Source: an uncultured Altererythrobacter sp. | GTDB taxonomy: Bacteria; Pseudomonadota; Alphaproteobacteria; Sphingomonadales; Sphingomonadaceae | Length of the DNA: 64,000 nt | NCBI GenBank assembly: GCA_913056125.1 | Contig: CAJXNC010000003.1 | Location: 1-64,000 of the forward strand | Reading direction: 5' to 3' | Shown here: in pieces, positions 1 through 8,072 of the stretch | Layout of the letters: every line of letters starts with the position of its first letter | Numbering within the stretch: the stretch's first letter is position 1 | The notes under the pieces: model-generated | Told to the model about the DNA's origin: nothing | What the model saw: the letters and a program-made list of their open reading frames with translations, nothing else | The model's database searches: none | Made by a program: the position numbers and the translations under genes

Positions 1-83
1 GGGTGGAAGTCAAGCAGCGCGGGCAGTCGAGACAGCAGGAACAGGCACCGGGATGTCAGGAACAATTTTGTTCTTGACTTCAG

Positions 84-98
84 GGACAAAATGAGAAC
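84..98 (+). promoter_or_regulatory. Probable LexA (SOS) box in a recA-type leader
   Basis: Alphaproteobacterial LexA binds GAAC-N7-GAAC (or GTTC-N7-GTTC). Here GGAC at 84-87, a seven-base spacer and GAAC at 95-98 match with one mismatch. The site lies about 85 bases before an ATG (183) whose first ~25 codons look like the N-terminus of RecA, the standard SOS gene. A good Shine-Dalgarno, AGGAG, lies at 171-175. Confidence 0.5.
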
Positions 99-182
99 AA
101 AAAGGATACATAATATGTTTTGATTGGCGGCACAGAGGTTCGTTGCCCGAATCTCTGACAGTGTGAAATAAGGAGACGGCTT

Positions 183-944
183 ATGGCAAATTCACCACTT
201 CGGGTCATCGACGGGGGTTCCATGGACAAGAACAAGGCGCTGGAAGCGGCGCTCGGCAGCGACCTGTTCCGCCGCTTGCCGCGCGGCTACGAACTGACGG
301 AAGAGGGGGAGGCTCTGCTCGCCCGGGTCGTCGACCTGGAGGCGCAGATAAAGCCGCTCGGCCGGCCCGGCGGCGGCAAGAGACCCGCGATCGTCAAGGT
401 TTCCGCTGGAAGCTGGATGACCTACGCGCTGTGCCGCCACATCCGGGCGATCCAGGACGGGGCCGGCGCGGCGCGCCTGCAGTTCATCTCGGCGGAGCAT
501 GTGCTCGACATCGCCCACCGGGAAGCCGTGATCGGTATCCGCAACCGCCGCCCGGAACAGCGCGGGCTGGCCTGCCGCAAGATCGGCCAGGTGCTCTTCG
601 CCGGCTACGCGGTGGACAGGTCGGTGAAGCCCTGGGTGAAGGTCGCCGTGAAGACGCCCTCGGCGGCCTGGCTGGCGGCGCAGCCGCAGGGCGACACCGC
701 CGTGGAGGTCACGTCGCCGCGCAATGCCCTGGACCTGGCCTGCGCCGGGGTGGCGCGGGCCGTGCTGCCGACCTTCGTGGGGGATGCGCAGGAAGGGCTG
801 CAGCGCGTGACCGCGACGATCCCTGAACTGTCACACGACCAGTGGCTGGTCACCCACGACGAGGAACGCTTCCAGCCGGACGTCCGCCGCGTGATCGACC
901 GGATCTACGACGTCGCCCGGTCCCTGCACCGCCGCGTTCAGTAG
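183..944 (+). CDS. Chimeric reading frame: RecA N-terminus joined to a LysR-type regulator C-terminal part
   Basis: The 253-residue frame starts like alphaproteobacterial RecA: roughly residues 1-25 include SMDKNKALEAALG, as in recA genes. From residue ~25 it continues as a LysR-family regulator: LFRRLPRGYELTEEGEALL is the end of the LysR helix-turn-helix region, followed by a substrate-binding-like domain to the stop. The DNA-recognition part of the LysR helix-turn-helix is missing, and so is all of RecA after its first segment. Both families carry an ALEAALG-like string at the join, so the fusion was probably made at that microhomology. I infer an assembly misjoin or recombination product rather than a functional gene. 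The stop overlaps the end of the convergent gene on the minus strand. Confidence 0.75.
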   Translation: MANSPLRVIDGGSMDKNKALEAALGSDLFRRLPRGYELTEEGEALLARVVDLEAQIKPLGRPGGGKRPAIVKVSAGSWMTYALCRHIRAIQDGAGAARLQFISAEHVLDIAHREAVIGIRNRRPEQRGLACRKIGQVLFAGYAVDRSVKPWVKVAVKTPSAAWLAAQPQGDTAVEVTSPRNALDLACAGVARAVLPTFVGDAQEGLQRVTATIPELSHDQWLVTHDEERFQPDVRRVIDRIYDVARSLHRRVQ

Positions 945-1960
945 CTCGGGTCGAGCTTCAGGTAGTCGTAGCGGTCGCCGGAGGTGACGGTGACCTCGCG
1001 GTAGCCGGAGGCCCTGTCCAGGATGGTCAGCGGCACCTGCACGCCGGCGTCGCCCAGGGCCCAGATGGCCCGGTAGAACTCCGACAGCGTCGAGACGTCG
1101 CGCCCGCCCACCGCGGTGACGATGGCGTTGGGCCCGACCCCGGCCTGGTCCGCCGGGCCGCCCGGGGCGACCCGGTTGATCAGGACGTGGCCACTCAGTT
1201 CCTGGGTATAGAGGCCGAGCCAGGGCCGCGAGGGCTTGGTCGAGCGCCCGTCGCGCAGCAGGTCCTCCATGATCGGCGGCAGGGCCGAGATCGGCACGAA
1301 CATGTTGCCGGGGAAGGTCTCGCCCGGTTCCGCGGCGTCGGCGACGATCAGCGAGCCGATGCCGAGCAGCCGCCCGTCGGCGCCGATCAGCGCGGCGCCG
1401 CCGAAGCTGCGGTAGGGCGGGGCGGTGAAGATGGCGTCGGGCAGCAGGTATTCCCAGTAGCCGGCGAACTCGCGGCGCGAGACCACCAGGGCCGGGCTGG
1501 GGCCGTCCGGCCCGGCGACCAGCACCTGGGTTTCCGCCGGCAGCTCGGTGGAGTCGCCCAGTTCGATGGGGGTGGCGCCCAGTCGGGTCAGCGGGCGCAG
1601 CAGGCCGAAGCCGGTCTCGTAGTCGTAGGCCACCACGTCGGCCGGGACGACAGAGCCGTCCTGCTCGACGATCTCGGTCTGCACCGCTTCCATGATCAGG
1701 TAGCCGATGGTGAGGACCAGGCCGTCCTCGCCGATTACCACGCCGCCGCCTTGGCGCTCGGCGCCCAGCGTCTGCGCCGTGCGGGCCGAGGGCGGCACCT
1801 TGGCGCGCACGCCGACCACCGCGTTCAGCGGGTTGGCGCGCGTGTCGCTCTGCGCCGCCGCCGGCTGGGGCAGGGAGAGCAAAGAGAGGAAACCGAAAAC
1901 AAAAGCTACAAAGGCTACAGACGCTTTGCCCCTTTGCGGGGCGGAGTGTTCCTGCGACAT
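938..1960 (-). CDS. Exported HtrA-like trypsin-fold protein with PDZ domain, catalytic triad apparently lost
   Basis: 340 residues. Signal peptide about residues 1-37 (hydrophobic 14-36, AAAQ cleavage). A trypsin-like beta-barrel (about 48-235) of DegP/HtrA type is followed by a PDZ domain (about 245-325, with GLYTQEL and GGPADQAGV). Aligned by eye to HtrA, the histidine of NHV is replaced in IGYL (Tyr87). The aspartate of TDLALL is replaced in TGFGLL (Gly117). The serine of GNSGGP is replaced in RSFGGA (Phe186). All three triad positions are therefore lost and a non-proteolytic periplasmic binding role is likely. The start has a good ribosome site (GGAGAG). The gene lies in the high-GC segment that appears foreign to the rest of the window. 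Confidence 0.75.
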   Translation of the reverse strand: MSQEHSAPQRGKASVAFVAFVFGFLSLLSLPQPAAAQSDTRANPLNAVVGVRAKVPPSARTAQTLGAERQGGGVVIGEDGLVLTIGYLIMEAVQTEIVEQDGSVVPADVVAYDYETGFGLLRPLTRLGATPIELGDSTELPAETQVLVAGPDGPSPALVVSRREFAGYWEYLLPDAIFTAPPYRSFGGAALIGADGRLLGIGSLIVADAAEPGETFPGNMFVPISALPPIMEDLLRDGRSTKPSRPWLGLYTQELSGHVLINRVAPGGPADQAGVGPNAIVTAVGGRDVSTLSEFYRAIWALGDAGVQVPLTILDRASGYREVTVTSGDRYDYLKLDPSY

Positions 1961-2185
1961 GCCGCTCTCCTCGTTGTTGCGGCGTCTCCCCCTGGCTTTC
2001 CCGAAGGATACTACCAAAGCCCAACTGGCGCGCAGCACGAAGTTGTCCAGGGGGCGCGGGTTCACCAAGAGGTGATCGATGGACAGCCTCCTTCTACCGG
2101 TCCAAGATGGCCCCGCCGTGTCCGCCACCAGGATCGCGGTCTCCGTCCGTCCGTCGAACAGCGCAGAATCGCCAGGGGCCCAACC

Positions 2186-2872
2186 ATGAATGCTTGCCGT
2201 GAAACCGCCGCGCCGCAGCGGCGCTCCCCGAACCACGCAGGGACGCCGACAGTTTTGGCGGCCCTGGCAGCGATCGTCCTGGCCGGGCTGTCGTCCGTGG
2301 CCGCCGTGTCCCCGGCTGAGGCGGGAGAGGGCTACAAGCTGCGGATCAACGGCGCCGAGCATCCCATCGGCCTCGACGCGCCCAAGGACATCGTCCTGCC
2401 CGACGGCACCAGGCTGGAGATCGTGCTGACGCAGGACGAGTACGCCGACTACACGACGGAGAACTTCGGCTTTTCCCACAAGAACGTCTACAAACCCTCG
2501 CGCAGTGACCTGGGCAGCGGCATCTCCCAGACCGCGATCCTGACCCCTTTGGGCACCGGGGTGATGGTGCAGGAGTACAACGGCCTCAATCCCACGCTTC
2601 TGGTCGGTCTCATGGTCAAGGAACTGACCAAGGAAGAGGTCGAGTACGGCTACGACTACAAGGAGCGCGAGGTCACCCGGCGGGTCGGCGACAAGGTTCT
2701 CGAGGGCCGGGAAGCCGTCACCAGCTATCAGGACGAGCACTGGACCCGCACGGTTTATGCCTACGGGGAGCGCGATTCCGGACTGCTGATCGTCACCTTC
2801 GTCGAGCAGGAATACGCCGAGACCGACGCGGCGCTGCTGGACGATTTCTGGCGCACGCTGGAGATCTACTAG
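2186..2872 (+). CDS. Secreted protein of unknown function
   Basis: 228 residues, family not recognised. A long N-terminal export signal is visible: a basic start, then a hydrophobic stretch at about residues 24-43 ending AEAGEG. The mature part is acidic, rich in Tyr, Glu and Asp, and has no membrane segment, so it is probably periplasmic. The ATG was chosen because the frame upstream has no protein-like character and the signal peptide begins shortly after it. It is divergent from the inactive HtrA-like gene, with about 225 bases between them, and the two may share a promoter region. Its GC and codon use match that neighbour and not the DNA right of ~3.05 kb. Confidence 0.65.
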   Translation: MNACRETAAPQRRSPNHAGTPTVLAALAAIVLAGLSSVAAVSPAEAGEGYKLRINGAEHPIGLDAPKDIVLPDGTRLEIVLTQDEYADYTTENFGFSHKNVYKPSRSDLGSGISQTAILTPLGTGVMVQEYNGLNPTLLVGLMVKELTKEEVEYGYDYKEREVTRRVGDKVLEGREAVTSYQDEHWTRTVYAYGERDSGLLIVTFVEQEYAETDAALLDDFWRTLEIY

Positions 2873-2890
2873 AGCGGATCAGGGGCGCCC

Positions 2891-3055
2891 TTAGTCCTCC
2901 AGCAGGTAGGCGCCCTCGCGGTAGGCCAGCGGCTCCTTGCCCACCACCTTGGCCAGCACCATGCCCGGGCGCAGGTAGCGCTGGGCGCGCAGGGTCAGCA
3001 GGTCGGGCGAGCCCGGTCCTGCGCCTACGAGATAGATTGTGCCGACATTTGTCAT
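2891..3055 (-). pseudogene. Chimeric fragment: start of an SUMT-type methyltransferase joined to a foreign C-terminus
   Basis: A 54-residue frame, read on the minus strand from the ATG at 3055. Residues 1-24 (IYLVGAGPGSPDLLTLRA) are the glycine-rich N-terminal SAM-binding loop of uroporphyrinogen-III C-methyltransferase (CobA/CysG family). After DLLTLRA the expected ARLI/ADVVVHD continuation is absent. The frame instead reads RPGMVLAKVVGKEPLAYREG and stops at LLED. The full enzyme is about 250 residues, so this cannot be functional. The join lies around 2980-3005, where composition also changes, and marks the right border of the foreign segment. I do not recognise the tail. Confidence 0.65.
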
Positions 3056-3144
3056 GGCGGCTAGATGATCGTGCAGCGCACAAACCGCCAGCGAGAATGG
3101 ATTTGGCAGGCGTTAGGTCAGCTTTATCGCCCCTTTCGGGCGGA

Positions 3145-4242
3145 CTATTGCGCTCCCAGCGTCCTGTTCAAGGCAGCATCCCATGCATCGCTGTCGATTT
3201 GCTGCAAGAGAGCAACATTTACATCCTCGCGCAGGGGATTGCCTTGCGGGAGGGCAATACCATAGTCCTGCCTGCCGAAGGTCCCCGGCAACATGCGTAA
3301 TTCGGAGCGATACTCCCGGTTCACGAGGTAGCGAAGCAGGGGCGCGTCATAAACGAAGGCCTCGATCTCGCCCTGCTGCAAGGCGGCAAGGCCGCTTTCG
3401 ATATCGTCGTAACTGTCGAAAGCGATGCCTTCGCGCGAGAGCCAGTCATCGGTGGCGGAGCCCGAGATCGACCCGACCTTGACCGATGGCAGATCGTCAG
3501 GACCGGTCACGGTTCCGTAGATCCTGTCCGTCGTCAGCGAAGAAGCGATCATGCCGGTAAAGGTCGAGATAATCAGGATCGCGGTGAACATCCATATCAG
3601 GGCAACGATCTTGCCTGCGGGTGTGCGCGGCGCCTTGTCTCCATAGCCGACCGTGGTCATCGTCACCGCGGAGAACCAGAAGCCCGATCCGACGCCTTTT
3701 ACGTCTTGGGGGAATTCCTCGGAATTGGTCCTGCGCTCGGCGAGCCAGAACAGCACGCCCACGACCAGAAGCAGGGCCGAAAGGGCAAGAACCGCCTTGA
3801 AGAAGTCCCAGGTGAAGAAATTGGTCACCAGCGTGAACCAGGCCTCGGGCGTTTCCGACACGGCAATACCGAAGCCGGTCGCATAGAAGGCATGGGTGAA
3901 ATCGACCTGCTCTTCGCGCGCGGCGGTGATGGTGAGCGCGCCTACCGAGGCATCGAAACGTCCATCGGCCACGCCATCGATCATGCCGGTGAGATCGCTT
4001 TCCTCGAGCCGGTAGGAATAGCCGTTTTGCGCGGCAATATCGCGCCACAAGTCGATGGCGAGACCACGCCATTCGCCATCATCGCCGCGCATGGCGAAAG
4101 GTGGCGCATCGCGCGTGGCGATGACGAGCTCGGGACCGTCGGCTGAAGCCGTGTCCTGCGCCATGGCAGGCTGGCTTGTCAGCAAGGAAGAGAGGGCCAG
4201 CGCCAGGGCGGCGGCAAGCACACGGAACCGATCGAAAATCAT
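3145..4242 (-). CDS. GluR0-like ligand-gated potassium channel (periplasmic binding domain plus K+ pore)
   Basis: 365 residues. Signal peptide about 1-28. A family-3 solute-binding fold begins at about 37 (ELVIATRDAPPFAM) and is interrupted by a two-helix ion channel: membrane segment about 148-168, pore helix and selectivity filter TTVGYGD at 196-202, second membrane segment about 212-232. The second lobe of the binding domain follows to the end. This order (lobe 1, M1-pore-M2, lobe 2) is that of bacterial glutamate-receptor homologues such as GluR0, and the TVGYGD filter predicts K+ selectivity. The ATG at 4242 is preceded by GGAAG and starts a good signal peptide. It lies 28 bases downstream of an MscS channel gene on the same strand, so the two are probably co-transcribed. 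The ligand cannot be read from the sequence. Confidence 0.85.
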   Translation of the reverse strand: MIFDRFRVLAAALALALSSLLTSQPAMAQDTASADGPELVIATRDAPPFAMRGDDGEWRGLAIDLWRDIAAQNGYSYRLEESDLTGMIDGVADGRFDASVGALTITAAREEQVDFTHAFYATGFGIAVSETPEAWFTLVTNFFTWDFFKAVLALSALLLVVGVLFWLAERRTNSEEFPQDVKGVGSGFWFSAVTMTTVGYGDKAPRTPAGKIVALIWMFTAILIISTFTGMIASSLTTDRIYGTVTGPDDLPSVKVGSISGSATDDWLSREGIAFDSYDDIESGLAALQQGEIEAFVYDAPLLRYLVNREYRSELRMLPGTFGRQDYGIALPQGNPLREDVNVALLQQIDSDAWDAALNRTLGAQ

Positions 4243-4270
4243 GCTTCCTCCCGTTTTGCGGGTGGGGGCG

Positions 4271-5347
4271 CTACTCGCCCTTATTGTGCTCGACGCGCTG
4301 CGAAATCGCGGCGACGAGCTGCTGGAATTGTTCATTGTCGCGCAGGTTGAGATCCCGCTGCGGGAAGGGGATTTCGATATCGTGCTCGTGGAACAGGTCC
4401 CAGAGGTTCTTCAGTACGGCCGAGCGGACATTGCCGACACCCTCTTCCGGATCGGTGATCCAGCAATGCACGGTGAAGTTGACCGAGCTGTCGCCATATT
4501 CGGTCATCCAAACGGTGGGTGGCGGCGTGTCGAGCACGCGCGGAACCGCCTTGGCCGCCTGCAACATCAGTTCTTCCGCCAGCTTCATATCGCAACCATA
4601 CGAGACACCGACCTGCACTTGCATGCGCACGCGCTTGGAGGAGTAGGACCAGTTTTCGACCTGGTTGATCATCAGGTTTTCATTTGGGATCAGATATTCG
4701 CGTTCATCGCGCGTGGTGATCGATACAGCCCTGATGCCGATCCGCTGGATCTGACCGAAGGTCTCGTTACCTGCCTGGTCGGCAATGTTGATGACATCGC
4801 CCGGCTTGATCGACTTGTCCATCAGCAGGATGATCCCGGCGATCAGATTGCCGAATGTCTTCTGCAGGCCGAAACCGATTGCAAGGCCGAATGCGCCGGA
4901 GAAGACTGCCAGGGCTGTGAGATCAATGTTCAGTATGTCGAGGCCGATCAATACTGCCGCGGCCCAGACGAAGATGGTTAGCAGCTTCTCCGAAAGCAGC
5001 CGCTGCGATGGGTCGAGCGATGTCATCCGGCCGAGCACGTAGTGGGCGAACTTGCTGAACAGCCGCGCGAAAATGACCACGCCGACCACGACCAGCACAA
5101 CCACCAGTGCTGTCCAGAGCGAGAAGCGCGTATCTGCGACGGTGAAACCCCAGCTGTTGAGCCATTCGATGAAGCCGCCGATGGTCACGCTCTTTTCCGC
5201 AACGACGTCCTTCAGCGTATCGGCGCTGGCGACGATTTCCTCGACGCCGATACCGGCATCGGTTTCGACCGGGGCCGGCGTACTCGCCTCAACCGGGGGA
5301 AGAACATCCGCCTCTGCCGGCGGGGGTGTTTCGCTTGCCTGAGTCAT
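4271..5347 (-). CDS. Small-conductance mechanosensitive channel, MscS family
   Basis: 358 residues. An N-terminal Pro/Glu-rich soluble stretch (1-60) precedes membrane helices at about 79-99 and 125-145. The pore-lining TM3 at about 148-180 is Gly/Ala-rich (FSGAFGLAIGFGLQKTFGNL) and runs into the conserved MscS beta domain (DKSIKPGDVI, IPNENLM) and the mixed C-terminal domain. It releases solutes during hypo-osmotic shock and acts in the inner membrane. The ATG overlaps the stop of metC (ATGA), so translation is probably coupled. The GluR0-like channel follows downstream. The extra N-terminal stretch is longer than in E. coli MscS (286 residues). Confidence 0.9.
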   Translation of the reverse strand: MTQASETPPPAEADVLPPVEASTPAPVETDAGIGVEEIVASADTLKDVVAEKSVTIGGFIEWLNSWGFTVADTRFSLWTALVVVLVVVGVVIFARLFSKFAHYVLGRMTSLDPSQRLLSEKLLTIFVWAAAVLIGLDILNIDLTALAVFSGAFGLAIGFGLQKTFGNLIAGIILLMDKSIKPGDVINIADQAGNETFGQIQRIGIRAVSITTRDEREYLIPNENLMINQVENWSYSSKRVRMQVQVGVSYGCDMKLAEELMLQAAKAVPRVLDTPPPTVWMTEYGDSSVNFTVHCWITDPEEGVGNVRSAVLKNLWDLFHEHDIEIPFPQRDLNLRDNEQFQQLVAAISQRVEHNKGE

Positions 5348-6555
5348 TCCTCGCCCATCGCCTCGAACGCCTGCTTCAGATCCTGGATCAGGTCGCCCGC
5401 ATCCTCCAGACCTATCGATAACCTGATACCCAACCTATCCTCCGGGTTCCAGCCTGCAGGGGGCCAGGGTCGTACACTGCGCATCCTGGCCGGGTCGAAG
5501 GGGACGGCAAGGCTCTCGAAACCGCCCCAGCTGAAGCCGATGCCGAAGAGGGTGAGTGCATCGATGAAACGCGCTCGATCCGATGGCTTGCCGCCTTTGA
5601 ATACGAAGCTGAAGAGTCCGCAGCCGCCGGTGAAATCGCGTGCCCAAAGATCGTGGCCGGGCGTGCCGGGCAGCATGGGGCACAGAACATGCGCCACGTG
5701 CGGATGCATTTGCAGCCAAGTGGCGATTTCCAGCGCGCTTGTGGTCGATTGCCGGAGACGCACATCCATCGTCCTCAGGCCGCGCAGGGCCAGCGATGCG
5801 TCATCGGGAGAGACGACCTGGCCCATATAGTGCGCCACCTTGCGCAAGGCCGGATAATACTCCTCGCCCGCGCTCGCACTGCCCATCATCAGGTCGGAAT
5901 GGCCGCCGACATGCTTGGTCAGGCTCATCACGGAAATATCGCATCCGTGTTCGAGAGCGCGAAAGCCGAGCGGCGATGCCCAGGTATTGTCGAGAATGCT
6001 CACGGCGCCGTTCTTACGCGCTACCTGCGCGAGGAAGGGAATGTCGGCGACTTCCATGGTCAGGCTGCCCGGGCTTTCCATCATCACAGCTTTGGTCCGG
6101 TCGCAGAATGCAGCCTCGAAGGCGGAATGGTCGAGAGGATCGAAAGGCTGTGCTTCGATGCCGTAATGCGCAAGCATGCCGAGTGCGATGCTACGCGTCG
6201 GCTCATAGGCATTGTCGGTCACCAACAATCTGTCGCCCGGCTTCAGCACCGCCAGCAGGGCATGGGCGATGGCAGCCACGCCGCTGGGATAGAGCATGGT
6301 GCCTTCCGCGCCAGGTTCCAGTTCGGTCAACGCTTCGGCCAGCGCCCATTGCGTTGGTGCGCCGCGGCGGCCGTAATAGAAATACCCGTCGGCATCGGGC
6401 CTGCCTTTCGCCAGATCCTTGCTGTCCTCATAGAGATGAGTGCTTGCGCGCCAGACTGGCGGATTGACGACGGCGCCGGTCCATTCCTTGCGGCGCCCGG
6501 CTTCCACCAGCTTCGTAGCCGGTTTCCTTTCCTTGCCTCCTGCTCCCTTGCTCAC
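5344..6555 (-). CDS. metC: Cystathionine beta-lyase, PLP-dependent
   Basis: 403 residues, of the Cys/Met-metabolism PLP enzyme family. Landmarks are the YYGRRGAPTQWALAEAL segment near the N-terminus, substrate/cofactor loops (YPSGVAAIAHALLAV, LDNTWASP) and the PLP lysine in VMSLTKHVGGHSD. It is expected to convert cystathionine to homocysteine, pyruvate and ammonia in methionine synthesis. I chose the GTG at 6555 because the upstream frame overlaps the preceding sulfurtransferase gene; the gap is then 10 bases. Codons upstream of that GTG stay open but do not look like the family. The stop overlaps the mscS start. The closest relatives by eye are MetC rather than MetB, because of the short N-terminus and YGRRG motif. 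Confidence 0.88.
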   Translation of the reverse strand: MSKGAGGKERKPATKLVEAGRRKEWTGAVVNPPVWRASTHLYEDSKDLAKGRPDADGYFYYGRRGAPTQWALAEALTELEPGAEGTMLYPSGVAAIAHALLAVLKPGDRLLVTDNAYEPTRSIALGMLAHYGIEAQPFDPLDHSAFEAAFCDRTKAVMMESPGSLTMEVADIPFLAQVARKNGAVSILDNTWASPLGFRALEHGCDISVMSLTKHVGGHSDLMMGSASAGEEYYPALRKVAHYMGQVVSPDDASLALRGLRTMDVRLRQSTTSALEIATWLQMHPHVAHVLCPMLPGTPGHDLWARDFTGGCGLFSFVFKGGKPSDRARFIDALTLFGIGFSWGGFESLAVPFDPARMRSVRPWPPAGWNPEDRLGIRLSIGLEDAGDLIQDLKQAFEAMGEE

Positions 6556-6565
6556 CTGGCCTGTC

Positions 6566-7420
6566 TTACCGGGCTTCGCCCAGTTCCTTGGGCAGGTCGG
6601 GATCGGTTCCCCATTCGCTCCAGCTGCCATCGTAGAGAGCGACATCGTCCTTGCCTGCCTGATGCAGGCCGAACAGCAGGACCGCTGCAGTTACCCCGCC
6701 GCCGCAGGTCGTGGCGACCGGCTGGTCCAGATCGACGCCAGCGGCGCGGAATTCCTGCAGGATTGCTTCGGGCTGCTTGTACGTGCCGTCTTCGTTGAAG
6801 AGTTTGTCGAAGGGGAGGTTACGGGCTCCTGGAATATGGCCATCGGCCACATTGGGCCGGAAATCCTTGTCTTCGCCGGTAAAGCGCTTGGCTCCGCGCG
6901 CATCGACCACGACTTCCGCCTTGCTGTCGATATTGGCAAGCATCTCCGACTTGGTGCGCACGGTTCCCAAGGCACCATTTGCAACGAATGGAGTCTCTTC
7001 GAAGGCCGGCGAGCCGCTTTCCACCGGGCGTCCTTCACGGTGCCATTTGCCGAGACCGCCATCGAGCACGGCCACGCGATGCATGCCCATCATGCGGCAG
7101 ATGAACCATGCGCGGGCCGAGGTCTTTACGTAGGAGTCGTCATAGAAGACGACGCGGTCGGTTTCCCGTACACCGAGTTTGGCCATGTGCAGCACGAATT
7201 GCGTGCGCGATGGAATGGCGGAGGGAACCGGGCTTTCCTTGTCGAACAGGTTCGGCAAGTCGAAATAGCGCGCGCCGGGAATATGTGCGTCGAGAAATTC
7301 CGCCTCGGGATCGCGTCCGGCATCGGGAAGGTGGGCCGATGCGTCGAGGACCACAAGATCAGGTGAACCAAGCTCTTTGGCGAGCCAATCGGTGGAGACG
7401 AGGCTAGGCATGTTTTCCAT
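6566..7420 (-). CDS. sseA: 3-mercaptopyruvate sulfurtransferase (tandem rhodanese)
   Basis: 284 residues with two rhodanese domains (about 8-125 and 155-280). The catalytic cysteine lies in the second domain in TTCGGGVTAA, the CG(S/G)GVT loop typical of mercaptopyruvate rather than thiosulfate sulfurtransferases. It transfers sulfur from 3-mercaptopyruvate to an acceptor. It sits immediately upstream of metC on the same strand, consistent with a sulfur amino-acid operon. A second ATG three codons in (MPSL) has GGAAAA close by and may be the true start. It is divergent from queF across about 88 bases. Confidence 0.9.
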   Translation of the reverse strand: MENMPSLVSTDWLAKELGSPDLVVLDASAHLPDAGRDPEAEFLDAHIPGARYFDLPNLFDKESPVPSAIPSRTQFVLHMAKLGVRETDRVVFYDDSYVKTSARAWFICRMMGMHRVAVLDGGLGKWHREGRPVESGSPAFEETPFVANGALGTVRTKSEMLANIDSKAEVVVDARGAKRFTGEDKDFRPNVADGHIPGARNLPFDKLFNEDGTYKQPEAILQEFRAAGVDLDQPVATTCGGGVTAAVLLFGLHQAGKDDVALYDGSWSEWGTDPDLPKELGEAR

Positions 7421-7508
7421 GCACGTGGGTTAGAACATGGGAAGCCACAGGTAAATGCGCTGCTGCTCCCGCCTTGCCAGTAAGCGCGCAAGGAGGCATC
7501 AGGCGCGC

Positions 7509-7976
7509 ATGAGCAAGGATGAAAACCAGCCGGCGCCGCTTCATCTGGGCCAAGCGAGCACGCTGCCCTCTTCCCCCGAAGAGGCGGTGCTTGATTACGT
7601 GCCCAATCCGCGAGCGGGATCGCTGTATCTCGTGCGTTTCGCCGCACCCGAATTCACCTCTTTGTGCCCGGTTACCGGCCAGCCCGATTTCGCCCATCTG
7701 GTGATCGATTACGCGCCGAAAGAGACCATCGTCGAATCCAAGAGCCTCAAGCTCTTCCTCGGCTCCTTCCGTAACCACAACGGCTTCCACGAGGATGTGA
7801 CCGTCGGTATTGGCGAGCGGCTGTTTGCGGAAATGAAGCCCAATTGGCTGCGCATCGGCGGCTATTGGTACCCGCGCGGCGGCATTCCTATCGACGTGTT
7901 CTGGCAGAGCGGGGAACCCCCTGCAGGGCTCTGGCTGCCCGATCAGGGTGTTGCCCCGTACAGGGGGCGTGGCTAG
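7509..7976 (+). CDS. queF: NADPH-dependent 7-cyano-7-deazaguanine reductase
   Basis: 155 residues, the short (single T-fold, YkvM-type) QueF. It shows the catalytic cysteine in [14 protein letters not shown] and the family signature [15 protein letters not shown] with FHED following. It reduces preQ0 to preQ1 in queuosine biosynthesis. The ATG at 7509 has AAGGAGG at 7490-7496. The frame stays open upstream, but that part is short, basic and without similarity. Divergent from sseA. A YhhQ-family queuosine-precursor transporter occurs about 20 kb away at 27870-28613. Confidence 0.93.
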   Translation: MSKDENQPAPLHLGQASTLPSSPEEAVLDYVPNPRAGSLYLVRFAAPEFTSLCPVTGQPDFAHLVIDYAPKETIVESKSLKLFLGSFRNHNGFHEDVTVGIGERLFAEMKPNWLRIGGYWYPRGGIPIDVFWQSGEPPAGLWLPDQGVAPYRGRG

Positions 7977-8072
7977 CCGCTTGCTTCGTTCCCAAGGTGG
8001 CCATAGGGCAGCCATCGCATTGTCATATATGGGCGGCAAAGCGCCCGAATTCTGAGAGGTTGGGGGATTTTC

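Noticed and set aside
842-2740. Long overlapping open frames on both strands in the high-GC first 3 kb
   Set aside because: High GC removes stop codons from the opposite frames; only the frames with signal peptide or family motifs were kept.
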